From positions 1 to 64,000 of the forward strand of contig SVBX01000014.1 of assembly GCA_015058655.1 (NCBI GenBank): 64,000 nucleotides of DNA. The letters are read 5' to 3'. A program made the translations under genes and the position numbers. Below the pieces are notes generated by a model. That model saw nothing but the letters and a program-made list of their open reading frames with translations. It ran no database searches and was not told the origin of the DNA. Shown here one piece after another: positions 9,774 through 19,038 of the stretch. The number at the start of each line of letters is the position of its first letter. Within the stretch, counting starts at the first letter, position 1. This DNA comes from Pseudoselenomonas ruminantium (GTDB lineage: Bacteria > Bacillota > Negativicutes > Selenomonadales > Selenomonadaceae).

Positions 9774-10118
9774 TTACTTGTTGATAATTAAAGCCGTGAA
9801 GACAAGGTCTTCTGTGGCAGAGGCATTGGCAATGCCGTGTTTCTCTCCCTCAGGGCAGAAGGTGGTGGTGCCTGCTCCGATTTCCTTTTCCGTGCCGTTG
9901 TCGTTGTAGACGGCCTTGCCGGACAGGATGTGGTAGGTCTCCGTATTGCCGTGATGCTCATGGACGCCGATGGAGCAGAGGGGCGGGATGATGACTTTGG
10001 AGAACATGGCGCACTTGCCGTCCAGTTCTTCCTGGGTGAGGAGATGCACGATGGTGATGGTGCCTTTGCCGCCGGCTTTTTCCGTGGCTTGGATGGGATT
10101 TGCTTCAATAAATGCCAT
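9774..10118 (-). CDS. Small cupin-domain protein
   Basis: IPPLCSIGVHEHHGNTETYHILSGKAVYNDNGTEKEIGAGTTTFCPEGEKHGIAN: cupin motifs 1 and 2. Confidence 0.88.
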   Translation of the reverse strand: MAFIEANPIQATEKAGGKGTITIVHLLTQEELDGKCAMFSKVIIPPLCSIGVHEHHGNTETYHILSGKAVYNDNGTEKEIGAGTTTFCPEGEKHGIANASATEDLVFTALIINK

Positions 10119-10208
10119 AATAAACTCTCCTTTTCTTTTGGTCGCTGCTTTGGTAGAATAGTATATGCTCTTATTTTAGCATTTATTGCTGCGGAGGTAT
10201 ATAAATAA

Positions 10209-11006
10209 ATGGTTTACTTCTTGAAATTCGGGGCTAGCTTCATTTTGCCCCCGGGGATTTTCATTGTCTTTCTGTTTTTCTACAGCATCCATCTTTGGAA
10301 GCATTCTGCTAGCGGCGGCGGTGTCTACGGCTGGCAGAGGCCAACGCTGAGAAAGAAGGTGGCTGCTTTGCTGATGCTGTTTACGATTGTCTTTTACCTC
10401 TTTTGCACACCCTGGATAGCGGAAAAGGCCATGGGCTGGTTGGAGGGGGCTTATCAGCCGCCGGCCAGGCCTGCCGGGGATGTGGTGGTGATGCTGGGGG
10501 GCGGAGCCTATGCCGATACCCCTGATGTCAGCGGCATGGGCACTCTCTGCGCCGCTCCTTCTGCCAGGCTGCTCACAGCGGTGCGGCTCCAGAAGCAGCT
10601 GGATGTGCCCATTCTCCTGTCCGGGGGGCAGGTCTATGAGGACACGGGAGCCGAGGCCAAGATTGCCAAGCGCATCCTGATGGATCTGGGGGTGCCGGAG
10701 GAGAAGATACTGGTGGAGGACAAGAGCCTCAACACCACCCAGAATGCCCGCTACTCGGCAGAGATCATGCGGGAGAAGGGCTTGAAGAATCCCGTGCTGG
10801 TGACTTCTGCCTTCCATATGAAGCGGGCCATGCTGAATTTCGAGAAGCAGGGGTATAAGCCTGTGCCTTTCCCCTCTGATTATCGCACCGGCAAGAAGCA
10901 TGTCTTCCACTATGTGAAGATGCGTCCCTCCGTGGATGCCATGTATGATAATGCGGTTGTGTTGCAGGAGACACTTAGGACTTTGGTTACGAGGTATTTT
11001 GAATGA
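10209..11006 (+). CDS. YdcF/SanA-type DUF218 membrane protein (ElyC-like)
   Basis: N-terminal TMs, VVVMLGGGAY, PILLSGGQVYEDTGAEA, DKSLNTTQNARYSAEIM, LVTSAFHMKRAML. Confidence 0.88.
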   Translation: MVYFLKFGASFILPPGIFIVFLFFYSIHLWKHSASGGGVYGWQRPTLRKKVAALLMLFTIVFYLFCTPWIAEKAMGWLEGAYQPPARPAGDVVVMLGGGAYADTPDVSGMGTLCAAPSARLLTAVRLQKQLDVPILLSGGQVYEDTGAEAKIAKRILMDLGVPEEKILVEDKSLNTTQNARYSAEIMREKGLKNPVLVTSAFHMKRAMLNFEKQGYKPVPFPSDYRTGKKHVFHYVKMRPSVDAMYDNAVVLQETLRTLVTRYFE

Positions 11007-12361
11007 GCGCAAGCACTAAGAACCTGACGGAGGGTGAGCCCTGGCGGCTCATTCTCTTTTTTACTCTCCCCCTCATCGCGGGGAATATTTTCCAGCAGCT
11101 CTACGCCTTTGTGGACACTTTGATCGTGGGCCGCATCCTGGGGGTGGAGGCCCTGGCGGCGGTGGGCTGCACCGGGCCGCTGCTGTTCCTCATCATGGGC
11201 TTTGCCATGGGCACGACTTCCGGCCTGTCTATCTACACGGGGCAGCGCTTTGGGGCGAAGGATGAAAAGGGGGTGCGGCAGAGCGCGGCAGCCTGCCTCC
11301 TCCTGACCCTGGCTATTGCGGCTGTGATGACGGTGCTGGCCTATGGCCTTTGCCGCTACTTGCTGCTCTGGATGCAGACGCCTCCTGAGATCATGGACAA
11401 TGCCTATGCCTTCATCAGCATCATTTTCGGCTGGCTGGTGGTGCCCTTCCTGCTGCTCATGGTGACCAATATCGTAAGGGCCCTGGGGGACAGCCGCATG
11501 CCTACGGTGATCCTGGCCTTTGCCCTCACTTGCAATATCATCCTGGAGCCTGTCTTCATCATGGCCTTTGACTGGGGCGTGCCGGGAGCGGCCTGGGCTG
11601 TGGTGGCGGCTCAGAGCATCGGTGTGGCAGCCGCTGTCTTTTACATTGCGAAGAAAGTGCCTGCCCTGCATATCCATGCTGAAGACTGGCATCTGACGAA
11701 GAAAATCCTCTGGGAGCATCTGCGCATCGGCCTGCCCATGGGCTTCCAGACTTCCATCATTGCCATTGGCGCCGTCATCCTGCAGGTGGCTCTGAACAAC
11801 CTTGGCCCTGTGGCGGTGGCTTCCTATGCCGCCTCCCAGAAGGTGGATTCCCTGGCCCTCATGCCCATGATGTCCTTTGGCATGGCCATGGCGGCCTATA
11901 CGGCTCAGAATTACGGCGCTCGCCAGTATCATCGCATCACCGAGGGCGTGAAGAAGTGCATCTATATGTCCGTGGGCTTTGCCCTGGTGGCGGGCCTGTT
12001 CAACGCCATCTTCGGCCCCCAGCTGGTGGGGATGTTCGTCACGGAGGAAGCTGAGCAGGTGGTGGAGTATGGCAGCATGTATCTGCTGGTGCAAGGCGCT
12101 TGCTACTGGGTGCTGGCGCTGCTCTTCATCTTCCGCAGCACACTGCAGGGGCTGGGCCAGAGCGTGGTGCCCACCATTGCCGGGGTGATGGAGCTGGTCA
12201 TGCGCGCAGGCGCCGCCTTGATCCTCTGCGAGATGTGGGGCTTTCTGGGAGCCTGCTGGGCCAGCCCCCTGGCCTGGATAGGCTCGGCCATCCCCTTGAT
12301 GATTGCCTATTACTGGACAAGGAGGTCATTTAGGCATAAAATGGTTAGTATAGAAGGATGA
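11003..12361 (+). CDS. MATE-family efflux transporter
   Basis: EPWRLILFFTLPLIAGNIFQQLYAFVDTLIVGRILGVEALAAVG, GLSIYTGQRFGAKDEKGVR, hydrophobic throughout. Confidence 0.94.
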   Translation: MSASTKNLTEGEPWRLILFFTLPLIAGNIFQQLYAFVDTLIVGRILGVEALAAVGCTGPLLFLIMGFAMGTTSGLSIYTGQRFGAKDEKGVRQSAAACLLLTLAIAAVMTVLAYGLCRYLLLWMQTPPEIMDNAYAFISIIFGWLVVPFLLLMVTNIVRALGDSRMPTVILAFALTCNIILEPVFIMAFDWGVPGAAWAVVAAQSIGVAAAVFYIAKKVPALHIHAEDWHLTKKILWEHLRIGLPMGFQTSIIAIGAVILQVALNNLGPVAVASYAASQKVDSLALMPMMSFGMAMAAYTAQNYGARQYHRITEGVKKCIYMSVGFALVAGLFNAIFGPQLVGMFVTEEAEQVVEYGSMYLLVQGACYWVLALLFIFRSTLQGLGQSVVPTIAGVMELVMRAGAALILCEMWGFLGACWASPLAWIGSAIPLMIAYYWTRRSFRHKMVSIEG

Positions 12362-12379
12362 AAAGGGAGGTCGATTGCC

Positions 12380-12931
12380 ATGCCGGAACTTGCAGAGTAT
12401 GAGAAGTATGAGCTATATGACGGCAAGGAAGTAATGCTGGCTGCAGCCAGTATTCCCCACCTGGGGATTCAGGGCAACTTGAGCAGGATTATAGGCAATT
12501 TTCTAAAAGGAAAGCGGTGCAGGGTCTTTACGGAGGCCAAGGTGGTATTTGCCAAGGATACCTTTTTCATTCCCGATGTCCTGGTGGTGTGCGACCGCAG
12601 CAAGATCAAGCTGAATCATATCGAGGGTGCCCCGGACTTTGTGGCAGAGATTCTGTCCATCTCCACCCAGGCCCGCGACATAGGCATCAAGAAGGATATG
12701 TATGAGAAGTACGGTGTGGGAGAGTACTGGCTCATAGACCCAAAGGCCCAGTCTATCACTGTCTATCTGCTGAAGGATGGCAGGTATGTGCTGGAAGATG
12801 TATATCACAATGCCACCGAGGAAGAACTGGAAGGACTTACGGAAGAGGAGCGCAAGGCTCATAAGGTATCCCTGAAGATCAGCCTTTATGATGATCTGGA
12901 AATCCAGGTCAAAGAGATTTTTGAGGAATGA
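12380..12931 (+). CDS. Uma2-family (DUF820) putative restriction-endonuclease-like protein
   Basis: FTEAKVVFAKDTFFIPDVLVVCDRSKI, GAPDFVAEILSISTQARDIGIKKDMYEKYGVGEYWLIDPKAQSITVY. Confidence 0.88.
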   Translation: MPELAEYEKYELYDGKEVMLAAASIPHLGIQGNLSRIIGNFLKGKRCRVFTEAKVVFAKDTFFIPDVLVVCDRSKIKLNHIEGAPDFVAEILSISTQARDIGIKKDMYEKYGVGEYWLIDPKAQSITVYLLKDGRYVLEDVYHNATEEELEGLTEEERKAHKVSLKISLYDDLEIQVKEIFEE

Positions 12932-12992
12932 GAGGGCAGCGCTGGCTCTTCAAGCCACTTTGGCTTGTTTTTGTCAATAAATGCTATTAAAA

Positions 12993-13030
12993 TACAAGGC
13001 AGGAAGGAAATCCTTCCTGCCTTGTCGTAT
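12993..13030 (+). terminator. Rho-independent terminator
   Basis: aaggcaggaaggaaatccttcctgcctt, a perfect 12-bp stem. Confidence 0.75.
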
Positions 13031-13089
13031 ATATACGGAGAGTATGTATCAAAGCAGAATTTTCCAAACATCATTATTTTTACGGGAAG

Positions 13090-14781
13090 GTGGATTTTAT
13101 GTATCAGGATGAATACAAGCGCTGGCTTGAGGCGGACCTCATTGACTGCGACCTTGGCAAAGAGCTCAGGGATATCAAGGGTGACGATGACGCCATCAAG
13201 GAGCGCTTCGCGGCTTCCCTGCAGTTCGGCACTGCAGGTCTCAGAGGGACTCTCGGCGCAGGCACCAACCGCATGAACATCTGGGTGGTGCGCCAGGCTA
13301 CCCAGGGCGTGGCTGATTGGGTAAAGGGCGAGGGCGGCACCCAGACGGTGGCCATCAGCTACGATACCCGCCTCAAGGGCTGGACTTTTGCCAAGGAGGC
13401 CGCAGGCGTGCTGGCTGCCAACGGCATCAATGTCCGCATCTATGACGAGCCCATGCCCGTGCCTGCCCTGTCTTTCGCCACCCGTTTCTACAAGGCCAAT
13501 GCAGGCATCATGGTCACTGCCAGCCACAATCCTGCCAAGTACAACGGCTACAAGGCCTACGGCCCGGATGGCTGCCAGATGACGGACGATGCGGCAGATG
13601 TGGTTTATAATGCCATCCAGAAGACGGATGTGCTCACCGGGGCCAAGTACATGTCCTTTGCTGAGGGCGTGGAGAAAGGCCTTATCAAGTTCGTGGGCGA
13701 GGACTGCAAGGACGGCCTTTATGAGAATATCGAGGCTTGCCAGGTGCGCCCGGGCCTTTGCAAGACTGCCGGCCTGAAGCTGGTTTACAGCCCCCTGAAC
13801 GGCACGGGCCTGGTGCCTGTGACCCGCGTGCTCCGCGATATCGGCGTCGACGATGTGACCATCGTGCCGGAGCAGGAGTACCCCAACGGCTACTTCACCA
13901 CCTGTTCCTATCCGAACCCGGAAATCCTGGCTGCCATGGAAAAAGGCGTGGAGCTGGCCAAGAAAGAGGGCGCTGACCTGATGCTGGCCACCGACCCTGA
14001 TGCAGACCGGGTGGGCATCGCCATGAAGTGTCCGGATGGTTCCTATGAGCTGGTGTCCGGCAATGAGATGGGCGTGCTGCTCTTGGACTATATCTGCGCA
14101 GGCCGCCAGGAAAAGGGCACCATGCCCAAGGATCCCGTGGCTGTGAAATCCATCGTGTCCACGCCCCTGGCTGATGCCGTGGCCAAGCACTACGGCGTAG
14201 AGCTCCGCCACACCCTCACGGGCTTCAAGTGGATTGGCGACCAGATCCTGCAGCTGGAAGGCAAGGGAGAGGAGAACCGCTTCATCTTCGGCTTCGAGGA
14301 AAGCTACGGGTACCTTGCCGGTCCCTATGTCCGGGACAAGGATGCAGTGGTGGCCTCCATGCTGATTTGCGAGATGGCTGCTTACTATCGTAGCAAGGGT
14401 TCTTCTATCAAGGCCCGCCTGGAGGAAATCTACAGCCAGTATGGCCGCTACCTGAACAAGGTAGACAGCTTCGAGTTCCCCGGCCTGTCCGGCATGGACA
14501 AGATGAAGGGCATGATGGAGAACCTGCGCAAGGATCCCATCAAGGAATTGGCCGGCAAGAAGGTAACCAAGGTCATTGATTATCTCGATACCGCCGCTAC
14601 GGGTCTGCCCAAGTCCAATGTGCTGACTTATGAGCTGGAGGATGGTTCCAGCGTGATTATCCGTCCCTCCGGTACGGAGCCGAAGATCAAGGCTTATTAC
14701 ACTACCAAGGGGAAGGATTTGAAGGAGGCAGAGGCTGCTAAGGAAGCTATGGCAGTGGCTGTTAAGCCTTATCTCTCCTAA
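13090..14781 (+). CDS. Phospho-sugar mutase (phosphoglucomutase/phosphomannomutase)
   Basis: QFGTAGLRGTLGAGTNRMN, GIMVTASHNPAKYNGYKAYGPDG, LATDPDADRVGIAMK, GFEESYGYL, IIRPSGTEPKIKAY. Confidence 0.94.
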   Translation: MDFMYQDEYKRWLEADLIDCDLGKELRDIKGDDDAIKERFAASLQFGTAGLRGTLGAGTNRMNIWVVRQATQGVADWVKGEGGTQTVAISYDTRLKGWTFAKEAAGVLAANGINVRIYDEPMPVPALSFATRFYKANAGIMVTASHNPAKYNGYKAYGPDGCQMTDDAADVVYNAIQKTDVLTGAKYMSFAEGVEKGLIKFVGEDCKDGLYENIEACQVRPGLCKTAGLKLVYSPLNGTGLVPVTRVLRDIGVDDVTIVPEQEYPNGYFTTCSYPNPEILAAMEKGVELAKKEGADLMLATDPDADRVGIAMKCPDGSYELVSGNEMGVLLLDYICAGRQEKGTMPKDPVAVKSIVSTPLADAVAKHYGVELRHTLTGFKWIGDQILQLEGKGEENRFIFGFEESYGYLAGPYVRDKDAVVASMLICEMAAYYRSKGSSIKARLEEIYSQYGRYLNKVDSFEFPGLSGMDKMKGMMENLRKDPIKELAGKKVTKVIDYLDTAATGLPKSNVLTYELEDGSSVIIRPSGTEPKIKAYYTTKGKDLKEAEAAKEAMAVAVKPYLS

Positions 14782-14790
14782 AAGTTTCGG

Positions 14791-14900
14791 CTGTTCATTT
14801 TCTTTGGCGCAAAGAAAACGAACCAAAAGAAAACGCGGCCTGGAATTCATCCAGAATTCGCACGGCCGCATGGCGCCCATCCATGGACGCCGGGGTTCGG
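14791..14900. repeat. Multi-hairpin intergenic repeat, family H, copy 2
   Basis: ctgttcattttctttggcgcaaagaaaacgaaccaaaagaaaacgcggcc...ggcgcccatccatggacgccggggttcgg, same layout as copy 1. Confidence 0.8.
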
Positions 14901-14996
14901 GAGTTCGACCTCGCCGCCTTTGACGGCATCGGGGTTCGGATGATTTGAACGCAAAAAAAGAGCCGGTATGGCTCTTTTTTTGTGCGTTTTTTCAGG

Positions 14997-16334
14997 TTAG
15001 TTATCCCAGAAACTCCACATGCGTTCCTGCTGGGCTTCCTGTTTTTCGGCTTCCACTTCCTGGCTGATATTGAGGTCTTTCTGGCCATAGCCCGGTGTCA
15101 GGCTGATATTGGCAGGCAGCCATTCGTCGGAGAATAGAGGCTTGTCCATAAGTATGGCCCGTATCTGTGCCTTGGCCTTGTCCTTGGCAGCCTTGTCCTG
15201 GGCTGACAGGAGGAAGTCGCCTATGAGGCGGCCAATGGTTTGCAAGGAGGGTTCCTTGAGGGCGCGGGTGGTGGGATCGAGGGTGGAAAGGCGGAGGATG
15301 GGGATGGTGAGGCTTTCGTCGGAGGTGAGCATTTCGTCGCCTTTGACCAGGAAGCCGGCTTCCCTCAGGTTGGCAACGGCTTTTTCCGGCGTGGTGCCTT
15401 TGGGCAGGCGGGGCAGCACCAGATGGCTTTCTGTGTCGCCGCAGAGGGTGGTGAGGCCTGCGTCTCTGAGGCCCTTTTCCAGGGCTTTGGCATTTTTCAG
15501 CACCTGCTCGCAGCAGGCTTTGAAGGGGGCGGTGCCGGCTTCCAGAAAGGTGGTGGCGAGGGCTGCCAGCACATTTTTCTTCACCATGGCGTGGCCTGTG
15601 TCCAGCACGGCCTTGTCCATCTGTTCTGCCAGCTCTTTGGTGGTGAGGATCACGGCGCTTTGGGGGCCGTGGAGGGAGTCGTTGGTGGGGAAAGTCACCA
15701 CATCTGCATAGGAGGCGGGGGAGGGGGCACAGCCGGCGGCTACGGCCCCTGCATTCTGCCCGATATCCACCCAGAGATAAGCCCCTACGCCCCTGGCAAT
15801 GTCCCGGAGGGCTGCAAAATCCACCTGGCGGGGATAGTTCACAGGCGAGTAGATGATGAGTTTTGGCTTTCTGGCCTGGGCAATCCGCTGCACTCGTTCC
15901 AAATCAATAAGTTCCGTATTGGGGTCAATGCTGAAATTCAAAAACTCAAAACGCATCCACCCGCCGCTGCAGTGTTCCGCCTTGCGCCGGTTGAAGGAGA
16001 GCACTGTATCCCCTTCCTTTACCAGGGCGTGGAAGACCACCCGGGAAGCCGAAGCGATGTCAGAAAGCCGCACGATGGCATGTCCGGCACCGAATAACTT
16101 CTCAGCCCTATGGGCGGCAATTTCCTCTACCCTGATATGGGTGTTCAGGGTATGATGGTCAAGGTACCCATTGCCCAGGATGCTGCCCTTGAGGTAAGCG
16201 CTGAAAGGGGAAACTGCGTTAGAGGTAGGCAGCAGGGACAAAGTATAACGCTGCTTCTGCACCTCCTCCTGCAGCAGCCCGTATATCTCCGGGTCAAATG
16301 ATGCCAGACTTTCGGTAAGCGTCTGATTTTGCAT
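14997..16334 (-). CDS. Serine hydroxymethyltransferase-like protein lacking the PLP-binding lysine (probable pseudoenzyme or repurposed fold)
   Basis: SHMT-like along its length (LFGAGHAIV, KPKLIIYSPVNYPRQVDFAALRDIARGVGAYLWVDIGQNAGAVAAGCAPSPASYADVV) but the catalytic TTTTHKTLRGPRGG is TFPTNDSLHGPQSA. Start set at ATG 16334-16332 (MQNQT) after an aaggagg SD, not the track start at 16358. Confidence 0.85.
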   Translation of the reverse strand: MQNQTLTESLASFDPEIYGLLQEEVQKQRYTLSLLPTSNAVSPFSAYLKGSILGNGYLDHHTLNTHIRVEEIAAHRAEKLFGAGHAIVRLSDIASASRVVFHALVKEGDTVLSFNRRKAEHCSGGWMRFEFLNFSIDPNTELIDLERVQRIAQARKPKLIIYSPVNYPRQVDFAALRDIARGVGAYLWVDIGQNAGAVAAGCAPSPASYADVVTFPTNDSLHGPQSAVILTTKELAEQMDKAVLDTGHAMVKKNVLAALATTFLEAGTAPFKACCEQVLKNAKALEKGLRDAGLTTLCGDTESHLVLPRLPKGTTPEKAVANLREAGFLVKGDEMLTSDESLTIPILRLSTLDPTTRALKEPSLQTIGRLIGDFLLSAQDKAAKDKAKAQIRAILMDKPLFSDEWLPANISLTPGYGQKDLNISQEVEAEKQEAQQERMWSFWDN

Positions 16335-16362
16335 ATATCCAAACCTCCTTCGAGGCAAACTA

Positions 16363-16480
16363 GCGAACCTCGGCGCCCAGGGATGGGCGCTCCTGTGGCC
16401 CTTCGTGTTTCAGGATGAAACCGGGGCCACTGTTTTCTTTTGTTCCTTTTCTTTGCGCCAAAGAAAAGGAAAAGCCGAAG
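16363..16480. repeat. Multi-hairpin intergenic repeat, family H, copy 3 (inverted)
   Basis: Reverse complement cttttccttttctttggcgcaaagaaaaggaacaaaagaaaacagtggccccggtttcatcctgaaacacgaagggccac...ggcgcc. Confidence 0.78.
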
Positions 16481-16482
16481 GC

Positions 16483-18027
16483 TTAACCTACAATCCATTT
16501 GACAAAGTATATAGCCAGCGGTATGGTAACGCAGGCAATGCCAATGAAGTCTATATACACCCCTGTCCGAATCATCTTGGTAATGGGAATATACCCGGAT
16601 GCATACACAATGGCATTAGGCGGCGTGGACACCGGCAACATGAAGCCCAGGGACGCCGACAAAGCGATGCCCACGGACACCGGCACCGGGCTGATGCCCG
16701 CAGAGATAGCAGCCGTGATGGCCAGGGGCCCGATCATATTGGTAGCTGCCGTATGGCTGGTAAGTTCCGAGAGCAGGAGGGCCATGACAGAGAAGATGGC
16801 CACCATGGCAATCTCCGAAGGCGTGCCTCCCATGGAACTGACGATGAGGTCGCCTACCCACTGGGAGAGGCCTGTCTTATACATCATGCTCCCCATGGCC
16901 AGGCCGCCTCCAAAGAGAATCAAGGTGCCCCACTCGATGCCCTGCATGGCCTCAGACCACTTCAAGGTGAACTGGCGTTCTTTGAAATTCACCGGCATCA
17001 GGAACAGCAGCAGGGCTCCGACCATGGCGGCTATTGCCTCCGGGAAGAGATGGTCATACATTTTCAGGATGGGGTCAGTGGCACCCAAGGCCATGGACAG
17101 AAAGCCCGGCAACACCCAGAGGGTCACAGCCACGAGGAAGGCAATCAGAGTGTTTTTCTGGGCGCGGGTCCAGCCGCCCAGCTCAGAGAGCTTCGTCCTG
17201 ATGAAGGCGTCTGCCCCCTCGATGCGCTCCACATCTGCCGGGAACATGTGTGACAGCACCACATAGGCGATGGTGAAGTAAACCACCATGGCAATGAGGC
17301 CCCAGGTCATCCACTGGAAGAAGGACACATGGATGTCGCACATGGTATCGAGGAAACCCAGCATGATGAGGTTTGGCGGGGTGCCGATGGGGGTCAGGAC
17401 ACCGCCGATGGAGCAGGAGTAGGCCGTCATCAGCATGAGACCCGTGGCGTATTTGTATTCGTGGAGGTGAATCTCCCTGCCATTGGCGGCAAACATTTCT
17501 TTGATGGAGGTCAGAAGTCCCAGGCAGATGGGGAACATCATGGCGGCGGTGGCGGTGTTGCTGACCCAGCCGGAGCAGAGGGCAGCCGCCAGGCCCACCG
17601 CCAGGAAAATCCGCTTTGGGTTCGAGCCCACCCATTGACGGGAAAGAAGCCAGTAGGCAAACCGCTTGTCCAGGCCGTGGGTCATCATGGCCTTAGCCAG
17701 GATGAAGCCACCCATGAAGAGGAAGATCATGGGGTTGGCAAAGGCCGCGAAGGCCGTGCCTACAGGCACCACGCCGGTGATGACCGCAAGAGTCGGCCCA
17801 ATGAGTGAGGTGACGGGGATGGGCACAGGCTCCGTGATCCACCAGAGAGCCACCAGCACCATGATGGCCAGGAGCTTGTGGGCTTCGAGGGTCAGCCCCG
17901 CGATGGGGGTCATGAAGACCAGGATCGCCAGGATGGGTGCGCCGAAGAGTCCGACAGTGCGCCGCTTGCGGTCAAAGGCTTCCTCTGCTTTTTTTACCGC
18001 GGCGGCTTCAGATTGATGCTTGTCCAA
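16483..18027 (-). CDS. DASS/SLC13-family sodium:dicarboxylate (anion) symporter
   Basis: WWITEPVPIPVTSLIGPTL, GWVSNTATAAMMFPICLGLL, LTPIGTPPNLIMLGF, LPVSTPPNAIVYASGYI. Probable TTG start at 18027 after gaaggaggcgcaacga. Confidence 0.9.
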   Translation of the reverse strand: MDKHQSEAAAVKKAEEAFDRKRRTVGLFGAPILAILVFMTPIAGLTLEAHKLLAIMVLVALWWITEPVPIPVTSLIGPTLAVITGVVPVGTAFAAFANPMIFLFMGGFILAKAMMTHGLDKRFAYWLLSRQWVGSNPKRIFLAVGLAAALCSGWVSNTATAAMMFPICLGLLTSIKEMFAANGREIHLHEYKYATGLMLMTAYSCSIGGVLTPIGTPPNLIMLGFLDTMCDIHVSFFQWMTWGLIAMVVYFTIAYVVLSHMFPADVERIEGADAFIRTKLSELGGWTRAQKNTLIAFLVAVTLWVLPGFLSMALGATDPILKMYDHLFPEAIAAMVGALLLFLMPVNFKERQFTLKWSEAMQGIEWGTLILFGGGLAMGSMMYKTGLSQWVGDLIVSSMGGTPSEIAMVAIFSVMALLLSELTSHTAATNMIGPLAITAAISAGISPVPVSVGIALSASLGFMLPVSTPPNAIVYASGYIPITKMIRTGVYIDFIGIACVTIPLAIYFVKWIVG

Positions 18028-18261
18028 ATCGTTGCGCCTCCTTCGTGAAATAATGAAAGAAAATTGCTTTACCATATTGTTCTTTATGGCAGGGATTTTC
18101 CCTGCCTGGGAAAATTTTATATTTTGAGGACTTGCAAGGGGTAGTTATTGATGGTATAATCTTCTAGTCGTAATTAAAGCAAGGTTTAAGTTTGGAAACT
18201 TATTTGAACCTCTGCCCCAGACAAAGATTTGGGGCCAATGACCAGAGAGGGAGGTGATTTC

Positions 18262-18549
18262 GTGAGAAAGTACGAGATCATATTCATCGTTAAGCCGATG
18301 GAAGAGGAAGCAACCAATGCTGTCATCGAGAAGTTCTCGAACCTCATCAAGAAGAACGGCGGTACGATCGAAAATGAAGATCGCTGGGGCAAGAAGCGTC
18401 TTGCCTATGAGATCAAGGATTGCGCTGAAGGCTTCTACTGCCTGTTCAACGTTGCGTGCGAGCCTGCCTGCGTGGCTGAGTGCGACCGCGTGATGAAGAT
18501 TACGGACGAGCTCCTCAAGCACATGATCGTCAAATCCGACGAAGAGTAA
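18262..18549 (+). CDS. rpsF: 30S ribosomal protein S6
   Basis: MRKYEIIFIVKPMEEEATNAVIEKF...WGKKRLAYEIKDCAEGFYCLF; GTG start after gggaggtg; followed by ssb and rpsR. Confidence 0.97.
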   Translation: MRKYEIIFIVKPMEEEATNAVIEKFSNLIKKNGGTIENEDRWGKKRLAYEIKDCAEGFYCLFNVACEPACVAECDRVMKITDELLKHMIVKSDEE

Positions 18550-18579
18550 TATCTTAAATCCAGTCAGGGAGGATTTGCC

Positions 18580-19023
18580 ATGAACAAAGTTGTGCTTATC
18601 GGCCGCTTGACCCGTGACCCGGAACTGCGTTATACCCAGTCCGGCAAGGCCTTTGCGACCTTTACTCTTGCTGTAGACCGTCGTTTCCGCAGACAGGCGG
18701 AGCAGAACGGCCAACCCACTGCTGACTTCATCCCTTGCATGGCTTGGGACAAGCTGGCAGAGATCATTGGCAACAACCTTGCCAAGGGTCGCCGTGTGGG
18801 TGTGGAGGGAAGGCTCCAGACCCGTACCTATGAGGCTCAGGATGGTTCCAAGCGCAGCGCCTTCGATGTGGTGCTGGACGAGCTGGAATTCCTTGACCCC
18901 AAGGGCACTACGCAGCAGGGGGGCTACGGCCAGGGCTTCGGCGCCCCGACACCCCAGGCACAGCAGGCACCGGCCGGAAATGATTTCGGCCCGAATATCT
19001 CTGACGAGGAAATCCCGTTTTAA
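18580..19023 (+). CDS. ssb: Single-stranded DNA-binding protein
   Basis: MNKVVLIGRLTRDPELRYTQSGKAFATFTLAVDR; acidic C-terminal tail DEEIPF. Confidence 0.98.
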   Translation: MNKVVLIGRLTRDPELRYTQSGKAFATFTLAVDRRFRRQAEQNGQPTADFIPCMAWDKLAEIIGNNLAKGRRVGVEGRLQTRTYEAQDGSKRSAFDVVLDELEFLDPKGTTQQGGYGQGFGAPTPQAQQAPAGNDFGPNISDEEIPF

Positions 19024-19038
19024 GGAGGGAAAGAATCG

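Noticed and set aside
12886-14880. 664-aa minus-strand ORF opposite phosphoglucomutase
   Set aside because: Shadow ORF of a well-supported gene; it also reads through a family H repeat and a terminator.
14997-16334. Treating the SHMT-like gene as a frameshifted pseudogene
   Set aside because: The frame is uninterrupted with a good SD and full-length fold signature; only catalytic residues differ.
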